A stretch of DNA of 64,000 nt from Erinaceus europaeus (taxonomy: Eukaryota; Chordata; Mammalia; Eulipotyphla; Erinaceidae): the NCBI RefSeq assembly GCF_950295315.1, contig NC_080166.1:100046999-100110998 (forward strand), given 5' to 3'. Below, one piece after another: positions 43,376 through 52,526 of the stretch. Within the stretch, counting starts at the first letter, position 1, and the number at the start of each line of letters is the position of its first letter. Position numbers and translations under genes: made by a program. Below the pieces are notes generated by a model that worked only from the letters and a program-made list of their open reading frames with translations, was not told where the DNA came from and searched no databases.

Positions 43376-43894
43376 TGTCAGTATGCTTTCCCCTCCACCA
43401 CTAGTTTTGATATCCATAGTGTAAAAAATATTATTCAAGTGCTATAGGAATCAATAGGGGAAAAAGTGTATTCTCATATTATGAAGACATACAACAGCTC
43501 TCACAAGGCATAGTGAAACTGGTTCTGTGACGAATGAGTAAGCATAGTTCTAGAGTACTTCAGAGCTTATAAGTCATAAAATAAAATAATTTGGGATACA
43601 GAGATAGTTTGGGTGGCTTGAGAAGGATTTTTAAGAAAATAAAATGCTATGAGAAAAGAAATAACCTGGGACACCAGGTTTAATCAGTTGTTAGAACTTT
43701 TTGTTGTTTTTGTTTGTTTGTTTTGTTTTGTTTTTTGTTTTTAACATGGTTTTCATAATTATACCCATTTGGGAGTCTGTATCCCATCAGTTCATTCTAG
43801 TGATTCCTTCTGGGAACTGTGTGGAATGTATTAACAGGATCTCAATGAAATTTGAATACTGGATGGCTTCAATTCTATATGAAATTTAAGAAAC
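43376..43894. other. Nothing recognised
   Basis: About 520 bases; a TTTG/TTTTG-rich run at 43702-43743. Confidence 0.45.
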
Positions 43895-44155
43895 AAAGGC
43901 AGAAAGGAGAAACACAAGGTGAAACTTGGACTGGGTGTGGTATACTGTACAGAAGCAAAGGACTCTATGGGAAGAGGGCATGGGCAGGGCTGAGGAGAGG
44001 TTTGGGGTTCTAGTTCATAATGGTGGAAAAGGACCTAAGTTGGGTATATATATGTCTTTTGCAGACTCCTACTATGGGGAGATGAGAAATTATACCCATG
44101 CATCAAAAACTGTGCTATAAACCATTAATCCTCAGTAAATAAAATGATTTGAAAT
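43895..44155 (+). mobile_element. L1 3' end, plus strand (diverged subfamily)
   Basis: GGGTGTGGTATACTGTACAG, AGCAAAGGACTCTATGGGAAG, TGCTATAAACCATTAATCCTC and an AGTAAATAAAATGATT tail. The last block matches the AACCATTAATCC terminus of the 35755 copy. Confidence 0.65.
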
Positions 44156-45664
44156 TAAATAAGACATTATTATTAGAAATTGTGGAAGACTCACTACATA
44201 CTGGCAGTTACCATTTCTGAATTAATACTTTTAAAAATGTATGAAAAACTGAAAAATGCATGTAACATTATTTTTGGCTTATATATTTTATGCACATTTT
44301 ATTGTCTAATTTCCACTGGAACCAGGTAACGTGCTTGAGTAGGCACATAGTAGGTTCTCAATAAATATTTGTGGAAATAATGTATACATTATTTATACAT
44401 ATTTTTCTCTAAACAAAAAATGTTTTTGGCATCATGAATGCACATGCCATCATAAATGTTTACTATAAATATTTAAATTTAGTTTCCTTTATCTCACTCT
44501 GTACCCAGAGTTAATTTCTTTTGAGCTCATCAATGAAAGGTCATCACTTATAAGTAGAGGAAAATAAAATTGGTGACTCATAAACACATTTATTTAAATG
44601 GAATCAGGGCAGCAAAATCTAATTCCATATATAGTATTGTGAATTATTCATGCTTTTTACAGAAGTGGGCCACAAGCATTTGATGACATTTGGTAAATTC
44701 TAACATCTTTATTATGCTAAGTCTTACTGTGCTGCAGACTTAACAGTAACTTTATAGGTGCCTTAAAACCCACAAATACTTAGATATCACCCACTCAGTA
44801 CACATTGTTTTAATTACAACTGTGTTTTCAAATGCCCTAATTAGCTGACACATCTTGGAATTACTCAGAAAACTGAATAGCTGAATTATTTGTGGTTATT
44901 GACTTAGTAGGAACCAACAGGCATTATAAAGACTAAAATGTTAAGATGAAAGAGAACAGACTCATTTATGATTGTTGATTTATATTTCTATTGAGCTGGA
45001 ATTATTGGCATTCCAGAAATAAGTGTCAAGATCCTATAATTTTCAGTTTGAGAACATGAGATCTGTTTGGAAGTCTATGGCCTTACCCACTTCCACCTGG
45101 TCACTAGTATAGATATTCAAAAGAAAGCCTTTGTTCACATCAATCAGATTTAAATATTCATCCATGTGATTCTATAGCAACATTTTTTTTCTGGAAACCT
45201 TCATTTCTTTTTTCCTAATAGTAATATTTAAAAGAGTAATATTGAGGGATTAATAGGCTAAATAGTTAATACTTAGAAAAACTACAATGATGGAGTGACA
45301 ACCTCACAGTTGACAAGTAAAAACTAAGAAAAAGTAATTGAAAATGTCTGTATGTTAAAATATTAATGAAATAGCAATGGCCTAATCACCATTTATTAAT
45401 TATGTTGGTTTTTAAAACTGTACTGATTATGTTCACTGGGAAACTTGAAAATCTCTTCTCTTTCAACAAGTCTCTTCTTTACTATATAGGTCCAATGACA
45501 AATCAGTGAATGTATTTTTTGTTTCATAATAATGACAAATATGTGTATGTATTTAATAAATGGGTATCATTTTGTGTGTGAGTATATATATGTATATATA
45601 TATTTTTGGTCTATGAAATAGAAGTATATTGTGATAACTATATATTAAGAAACTAGTATAGAGG
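44156..45664. other. AT-rich sequence with a LINE2/MIR-type 3' end
   Basis: 44300-44375 contains GGCACATAGTAGGTTCTCAA and TAAATATTTGTGGAA, the typical 3' terminus shared by LINE2 and MIR (plus orientation). The remaining 1.4 kb shows nothing recognised. TA-rich run at 45584-45603. Confidence 0.5.
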
Positions 45665-45795
45665 GCTGAGGAAATAGCATAATGTTTATGCAAAGAACTT
45701 TCAAGCCTGGGGCACCAAGGTCATGAGTTCAATCCCCAGTACCACCTAAATCAGAGCTATGCAGGGTTCTGGTAGGGAAAAAAGAAAAAAAAAAG
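45665..45795 (+). mobile_element. Short tRNA-derived SINE (ATAATGGTTATGCA type)
   Basis: GGGCTGAGGAAATAGCATAAT, CATGAGTTCAATCCCCAGTAC (B box), AATCAGAGCTATGCAGGGTTC and an A-rich tail. Confidence 0.8.
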
Positions 45796-46109
45796 GTATT
45801 AGAGATTTTTATTTGCTCAATCAAGTTTCTCTATATCACAGACCTACTTTCTCTGAACTTCAATTTTCTAATCCATAAAAAGAGAATATAATTGCCATGT
45901 TCATGGGGTACCAATGAAGTAATAGATGTGAAACCATTTTTTTAACCATTTTATGATATGCAAATCTAAGGTGTGATAAGATGGTTGTAAAAAAATGAAA
46001 GATTGACATACCATTTCTTTAAGTGTTGTGATTTTATAATTATCACCAATCATTAACAGAATGCTAAGATTAATTCTCACATGTATTGAGAATTTATTAG
46101 CTATTAACT

Positions 46110-46180
46110 TTAAAAAAGTATTTATTGAGCACTTATTTAGCACCAGGTACACATCTTTGCCCAGGAAATTTAGAAGCAAA
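46110..46180 (-). mobile_element. LINE2/MIR-type 3' end, minus strand
   Basis: GTATTTATTGAGCACTTATTT and AGCACCAGGTACACATC is the reverse of the ancient LINE2/MIR terminus. Short and old. Confidence 0.45.
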
Positions 46181-46307
46181 GTAAAGACAATCTGTTTTCA
46201 TAAAAACTGAAAAGGACAGGTGATAGATTAGAAATTGAAAATTCCAAAAATAAGCAAATGAACGAAAGAAGAAAATTTAGGCTATTAAGAAAATACAAAA
46301 AAATAAA

Positions 46308-46475
46308 AATGGTCTGGGAGATGGCATAGTTACAAGGCATTGGACTCTCAAGCAGGAGGTCCAGAATTCCATCCCCAGCAGCATATGTACCAGAGTGATG
46401 TCTAGTCCTTTCTCTCTCTTCTCCTATCTTTCACATTACTAAATAAACAAAATATTTATAAAAAATAAAATATAA
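46308..46475 (+). mobile_element. Short tRNA-derived SINE (CCAGAGTGATGTCTGG type)
   Basis: GGTCTGGGAGATGGCATAGTT, TTGGACTCTCAAGCAGGAGGT, ATTCCATCCCCAGCAGCATA and CCAGAGTGATGTCTAGTCCT, CT-rich, then ACTAAATAAACAAAAT. Confidence 0.85.
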
Positions 46476-47365
46476 AAATATAATGTTAGGGAAAGGTATA
46501 TTACTGGGAAAGAAGTTTTCTTTTGGATCGTATAATAAAATTATGTCATACTAGGGCAATACATGCCCCCTTACCACCCAATCTGGAACCAAAGGTTCCT
46601 ATTTGGTAGGTCACTTATTAGATCTGGGAGAGTTATTACTATTATTAGAACATTTTCAAATTAAACATATAGTCTGCTAAGTAATACCTAATAGGAACTT
46701 TCTACTTTGGGGTAATGGGGAAAAATAAATATTAATATATCAAACAACAGCTAGCCTAGATTATAAGGTACATTTTCAGTCCTCGAGAAACAGAATCTAT
46801 AGAAAAAAAATTATGAAGAAATAGTATAATGAAATTTGGTAAATACAATAGATATATTGAAAGCTGTGGAAACAGATGAGGAAACAACTCTGCTACTCCA
46901 AGAAGCCTATTTGTCTGTCTATATGCATTGTCCTCTCAAAAATGAGCTTTACAAACAGTAAGATAAAACGTGCAATATAATCTTTAAGAATATTGTTGCT
47001 GCAATATAATTAAACTCACTATTTGTCATAATTTCAACTTGTTTATAATTAGTTCATCCTATTAGCCTCTTATGAATGTACTTATCTAAAAATTAGCTGC
47101 AGTTAGAGCATTTATGCATTTCAGAAAGATTGAAGGTCATGAATAAAATTATAATTATTCACAAAACAGGAAGAAAGATCTGTCTAAACGCATCATATAA
47201 TTAGATATATTTTGGGTTCAAAGAAAATGATAAACATTGGGAAATCAAGAGATAATTAGTTTGGGACAGCTATTGATCAGTTATAGCATGAGAAACACAT
47301 ATGTCAAATGCACACGTACACATGTGGTTCAGTTCTATGTCAAAATATGTAGTAAATGCAAAAAT
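46476..47365. other. AT-rich sequence, nothing recognised
   Basis: About 890 bases without gene or clear repeat. Confidence 0.5.
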
Positions 47366-47788
47366 ATGTAGGCTTGGCAGATGGCGCAGTAGATAAAATG
47401 TTGGACTCTCAAGCATCAGTTTCCTATTTTTATCCCTGATATTGCATTTGCTAGAGAGATTCTTTGGCTCTTTCCCTCTTCTTCCTCCTCCTCCTTCTGT
47501 CTCCCTTTTTTATTTTTTATTTCTTTATTGGGGGATTAATGTTTTATAGTCAACAGTAAATACAATAGTTTGTACATGCATAACATTTCTCATTTTTCCA
47601 CATAACAATACAACCCCCACTAGGTTCTCTGCAATCCTGTTCCAGGACCTGACACCTCCAGTCTTTTACTTTGGTGAAATACACCAATTCCAGTCAAAGT
47701 TCTGCTTAGTGTTTTCTCTTCTGATCTGGTTTTTCAACTTCTAACTGTGAATGAGATCGTCCCATATTCATCCTTCTGTTTCTGACTT

Positions 47789-49130
47789 CTTCTTCTAGCG
47801 TTTGCCCTTCTTCCGTAGTCAGTCAACAGCATCAGCTTGAGCCTGATGTAAAGTTTTGAGACCTCCTTTGAATCTGGAGAGGTGGCAGTCGTTGACTATG
47901 TGGGTCATAGTCTGTCTGTAGCCGCAGGGGCAGTTCGGGCTCTGGCTCCCCAGCGATGGAACATAGCGGCGCACCGGTCATGGCCTGTTCGATAGCGATT
48001 GAGGAGGGCCCAATCATAACGTGCTAGGTCAAAGCCGGGTTGACGCTTGCAGGGGTCTGTGATGAGGTGTTTGTTCTTGACCTCAGCTGACTGCCAACTT
48101 TGTTTCCAAGAGACTGGAACAGAGAAGTTCAGTGTAGGCGTAGGTGACCAGATTGGATGACGAGATGTCAAGCATTGAACAGGGTGGGCGAAGATATCCG
48201 TGTATATTGGCAGGTGTGGTCTAGTGTAGACGTGGGAAATGAACTTAGATGATGCCGCATCCCGACGAATATCTGGCGGGGCGATGTTGCTAAGAACTGG
48301 CAGCCATGGAACCGGGGTGGAACGGATGGTTCCAGAAATTATCCTCATGGAGGAATATAATTTGGAATCGACCAAGTGGACATGGGGGCTACGGAACCAT
48401 ACTGGGGCACAGTATTCTGCAGTGGAATAGCATAATGCCAGAGATGATGATCGTAGTGTGAAAGCGCTCGCGCCCCATGAGGAGCTGGCCAGTCTTGCAA
48501 TGATGTTATTCCTTGCGCCCACCTTTGCTGCAGTTTTTATGAGATGTTTGTGAAATGACAGAGTGCGATCAAGAGTAACGCCAAGATAGACTGGCTGGGC
48601 TTCATGCCGGATTCTCGTATCGCCAAGCTACACATTAAGCTCACGCGAGACCAAGGCATGGTGTAGATGGAAAACAGATGATACCGTTTTTGCAGTGCTA
48701 GGGATTAGTCGCCATTTTTTACAGTAATCAGATATCAGAGACATGTCTTTCGTGAGTGTTTCCTCGAGGATGTCGAACTTGGATGCCTGAGTTGCACAGC
48801 AGATGTCATCGGCGTAGATGAACTTCCTTGAAGAAGTTTCTGGGAGGTCATTGATGTAAATATTAAATAGCATAGGAGCCAGAACAGAGCCCTGGGGGAG
48901 GCCACTTGAGACAAGTCTCCATCTGCTAGACTTGTCACCCAGATGTACCCAGAATCTTCTGTTTTGGAGAAGAAACGATATAGTGTTGGCCACCCATGGA
49001 GGCAGGCATCTTGAGATCTTGACTAGGAGACCACGGTGCCAGACCATGTCATAGGCTGCTGTGAGATCAACAAAGACAGCACCCGTCTTTAAATTCTTCT
49101 GGAATCCATTTTCTGGCCTATTTCTTAATC
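47789..49130 (-). mobile_element. Vingi-type non-LTR retrotransposon, 5'-truncated, 1,342 bp
   Basis: Its edges are set by a perfect 13-bp duplication CTGTTTCTGACTT (47776-47788 and 49131-49143) in L1 sequence. The element reads on the minus strand. It starts inside the reverse transcriptase and ends CTAGAAGAAG, so the stop codon of the ORF directly precedes an AAG-type tail instead of a poly-A. Lack of an RNase H domain, the clade-like RT, and restriction of Vingi among mammals to hedgehogs all agree with the published Vingi clade. The name rests on memory of that description; a sequence search would settle it. Base composition is clearly richer in G+C than the flanking L1 and unique DNA. 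Confidence 0.88.
47789..49130 (-). pseudogene. Vingi reverse transcriptase fragment (RT plus C-terminal zinc knuckle)
   Basis: The frame is open from the truncation point at 49130. RT motif A is VFVDLTAAYD (just before 49047), motif B GLPQGSVLAPMLFNIYIND, and motif C FIYADD. An in-frame TAG at 48630-48628 breaks it, but the same frame continues (LGDTRIRH, then YLGVTLDRTLSFHKH) to about 47955. There a 1-base shift moves the coding sequence to another frame, which encodes a C-x-C-x7-H-x4-C knuckle (CPCGYRQTMTHIVNDC). It then reaches a TGA where both short copies have TGG, and finally KKGKR and the terminal TAG. No RNase H motifs lie between RT and knuckle. The apurinic endonuclease and N-terminal RT motifs are lost by truncation. 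Three lesions make it a dead copy. Confidence 0.85.
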
Positions 49131-50006
49131 CTGTTTCTGACTTATTTCATTTAACAGAATTTCTTCAAGCTCCATCTAAGATGGGCTGAAATCGGTGAAA
49201 TCACCATTTTTACTCTGAAAATGTCCAATAGTTATAGTTTATCTATCTCTTCACTTAGCTCCTTTGTTTCTTTCTTGATTTTCTGCCTGGATGGTCTGTC
49301 AAGTTGAGGGAGTGGCATGTTTAAGTACCCTACTATTGCTGTGTTGCTGTTAATATATTGCTAAGAGCTCTTTCAGTAGATGTTTGATGTATTTAGATGG
49401 CTTCTTATTGGGTGCATAGATGTGAAGTCCTCTTGACTGATTTATCCTCTGAGCCTTAAGTAATGTCCATCCCTATCTTTTAAAATTGTATTTATTTTAA
49501 GGTCTATTATGTCAGATGTGAGCATAGATGTTCCTGCCTTTTTTCTGTGGTCAATTGGCTTGTACGGTAGTTTTCCATCCTTTCACTTAGAGTCTGTATT
49601 TGTCTTGTTGAGTTAGGTGGGAATCCCGAAAACAACATATGATTGAGTTGTGTTTTCTGATCCATCTTCCTACTCTGTACCTTTTAATAGGTGAATTCAG
49701 GTCATTGACATTTATTGATATCAAAGATTGAAGATATTTTAATGCCACTATTGTAGATTTTTAGTGTTCTTATATGTGGCAAATTTATGGTGATCTGATT
49801 GTTTATAGGAGACCTTTCAGAACTTCTTTCAGGGCAGGCTTCGTGATAGTTGACTCTTTCAACTGTTGCTTGTCTGAGAAGGTCTTCATCTAGTCTGAAT
49901 GACAGGATGAAGTAGGATTCAGTAGTCTTGGTTGAAAGACTTTCTCATTGAGCTTTCTCATTTCTTGTCTATCTCCCTTTCATAGATAAATGAATAAATC
50001 TTTAAA

Positions 50007-50140
50007 AAAGAGGAGGGCCAGGGAGATAACCCAGTGGTTATGCAAAATGTCCTCATTCTTGAGGTTCTGAGGTCTCTGGTTCAATTCCCAGCACCACATT
50101 AAATCATAGCTGAACAGTGCTTTGGTTAAAAAAATGCACT
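50007..50140 (+). mobile_element. Short tRNA-derived SINE (ATAATGGTTATGCA type)
   Basis: GGGCCAGGGAGATAACCCAGT, GGTTATGCAAAATGTCCTCA, TCTCTGGTTCAATTCCCAGC (B box), AGCTGAACAGTGCTTTGGTT and an A-rich end. Directly follows the tail of the SINE at 47366. Confidence 0.85.
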
Positions 50141-50482
50141 GATGGCTATTAAAGACTTAGATAATTATGAGATTGTGTCTCTAAATTTTTCAGTATAATA
50201 TTACTAGGTTCTGGGATAACACTTCCTGAGTAGGAATTCAAATTTTACTAGATACAAACTCTCTATACTCAGTTTTGTCATCTTGAAAATCTTCTGCTTT
50301 GTTTATGGCAACTTAAAAAATTAACAAAGGTCAGCAAGTCTGCTCTCCTGGGAGGATAAGTGACTGCTTTACCATGCCATACCATACCCAGGGTCCATAT
50401 TCAAGTCTTGTGCACACCATATGTAAGTGTAATGGCACTTGGCTTCAGTACTGTGGTGTTTCTTTCTGTGTCTCTGCCTTTA
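50141..50482. other. Nothing recognised
   Basis: About 340 bases; possible worn SINE near 50330-50480 (CAGGGTCCATATTCAAGTCT) ahead of the CTAT repeat. Confidence 0.4.
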
Positions 50483-50494
50483 TATCTATCTATC

Positions 50495-50545
<51 letters not shown>

Positions 50546-50642
50546 ATCTATCTATCTATCTATCATATATCTATCATATATCTATCTATCATCTATCCAT
50601 CTACCCATCTATCCATCTATGTATCATGCATCATCTATTTAT
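50483..50642. repeat. (CTAT)n microsatellite, interrupted
   Basis: A pure run of about 12 CTAT units, then CATCTAT, CATATAT and CTACCCAT variants. Three forward frames read as Ile/Tyr/Leu/Ser repeats, a repeat artefact. Confidence 0.96.
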
Positions 50643-50699
50643 CTTAAAAAGTCAATGTGAAAAGTACAAGACTCTGAGACACACACAGGGAAATGTAGA

Positions 50700-51170
50700 T
50701 TTATGTTTTTTTAAAAAACGTATTAGTGATTTAATAATTATTAACAAGATTGCAAGATAATAGGGTTACAATTCCACCAGAGTTCTGTGCCCCATTCCTC
50801 CCATTGGAAACTTCACTATTCTTTATCGGTTTCTAGAGTATGGACCAAAATTCATTATAGGGTGCAGAGGGTGGAAGGCCTGTCTTCTGCAGTTGACTCT
50901 CCACTGGACATGGGTTATCCATATCCCAGCCTGTTCCTTTCTTTCTCTAGTTGGGTAGGGCTTTGGAGATATTAGTTTCCAGGACACAGTATTGAAGCCT
51001 GCAGAGGTCAGGATGGTATCATAGTAGTGTCTGCAACTTGGTGACTGAAAGGTGGTTAAGATATCAAGCAAACTGTTCAATAAACAGAAACCTAAAGGTA
51101 GGAATAGAGCTAATGAAACTAGGGATTTTCATGTGGGAAGAATTTAGGAAGTCTATTTTAGGTATATTTC
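50700..51170 (-). mobile_element. Older L1 3' UTR, left part (split by the full-length L1)
   Basis: AACAAGATTGCAAGATAATAG, GGGTGCAGAGGGTGGAAGGC and CACTGGACATGGGTTATCC follow the L1 3' UTR order. It is interrupted at 51170, and the remainder resumes at 58645. Confidence 0.88.
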
Positions 51171-52526
51171 TTTTCTTTTTTTTTTTTTAATTTTTTATTT
51201 AAGAAAGGATTAGTGAACAAAAGCATAAGGTAGGAGGGGTACAACTCCACACAATTCCCAACACCCGATCCCCATAACCCACCCCCTCCCATGGTAGCTT
51301 TCCCATTCTCTATCCATCTGGGAGCATGGACCCAGGGTCATTGAGGGTTGCAGAAGGTAGAAGGTCTGGCTTCTGTAATTGCTTCCCCGCTGAACATGGG
51401 CGTTGACTGGTCGGTCCATACCCCCAGTCTGCCTCTCTCTTTCCCTAGTAGGGTGTGACTCTGAGGAAGCTGAGCTCCAGGACACATTGGTGGGGTCTTC
51501 AATCCAGGGAAGCCTAGCCAGCATCCTGGTGGCATCTGGAACCTGGTGATTGAAAAGAGAGTTAACAAATGAAGCCAAACAATTTGTTGAGCAATCATGG
51601 ATCCCAAGCTTGGAATAGTGGAGAGGAAGTGTTAGGGAGGTACTCACTGCAAACTCTAGTGTAGTCCTGCTTTCAGGTATATATTTTGCAGTAGTTTATG
51701 GATACGTGTGCACATAAGCTCTCTCTCACAGAAACTGGTGTATATATAGGTTATGGGACTTTGTTGGAAAGTGAACTACCTGAGATGAAATTAGAGTGTA
51801 CTATTAAAGGAAAGGTCTCACCCGAGTAATGAAGCTGAAGGGTTGTCATTCCACACGTGAAGTCTCTGGATACATTCTGAGGTGAAGCATGTTGAGGTAG
51901 CAATCGTTGCTTTGGTTAGGTTGTGATCGGCAGATGCAATGTTATTTGGTTTGGATTGGGAGATGCATACGGGAGAGTGGGCGCTATCCAAGGGTTCCAG
52001 GACTGGGGGAAGTAGGGGCTCTATAGTGGAGATGTGAGGTTCCTGCTGTCTTAGGGTTCAAAAAGACAATCAATAGTTAATATTATCATCACATTATTTG
52101 TTAATTGGGTTAACTTTGAAAAGTCCCTTTGTTATGGTTTGCTGGACAGTACCCAGTATCTTGTATATAGCTGTGCTATTGGAAGCTTCTAATCTACTTG
52201 GTCTAGGCTTTTGAGAGAGTCCGCATATCAAATACATAGCCTATATATTAAAAAGATTCAGTTTGTCTTTTGAGAAACTTTGAGACATACAATAGATTTC
52301 CCCCTCTCATATTAATTAGCTACTGATTTATATGTCTACATTTTGCTAGGAGTGTACATAAACACCATTCCCACCACCAAAGGACTGTGACCCATCCCTC
52401 CCGCCCACTCCCACCCCCCACTGGCCCAGGAAGCTACATGCCTACCCCTCACCACTGGGTTTTTACTTTGGTGCCCTACTTACAATTTGATCAGGTCCTG
52501 CTTTTAGTTTCCCTTTCAGATCTTAC

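Larger units (their letters stand above)
47509..49971 (-). mobile_element. Older L1, minus strand, internally deleted, carrying Vingi
   Basis: 47509-47788 is L1 3' UTR and the ORF2 C-terminal end (GAGATCGTCCCATATTCATC). After the Vingi insert, 49144-49195 continues the same ORF2 end. From about 49200 the sequence jumps to the endonuclease half of ORF2 (compare 55815-56330) and then the end of ORF1 (to 49971). Relative to the complete L1 at 51171 roughly 3.1 kb of central ORF2 is missing. Both parts have the same orientation, so this is a deletion and not an inversion. No coding capacity remains. Confidence 0.85.
47366..50006 (+). mobile_element. Short tRNA-derived SINE split by a 2.5-kb L1
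   Basis: The 5' part (47366-47508: AGGCTTGGCAGATGGCGCAG, GTTGGACTCTCAAGCATCAG, CTCTTCCTCCTCCTCC) and the 3' tail (49972-50006: ATAAATGAATAAATCTTTAA) are the two halves of one SINE. The 9-bp TCTCCCTTT at 47500-47508 and 49972-49980 is the duplication made by the L1 that separates them. Confidence 0.75.

Noticed and set aside
48239..48430. 63-codon plus-strand frame inside the Vingi fragment
   Set aside because: Antisense shadow of the Vingi reverse transcriptase frame.
50360..50760. Tyr/Ile/Leu/Ser-repeat proteins in three forward frames
   Set aside because: They are products of the (CTAT)n microsatellite, which stays open in all three frames.
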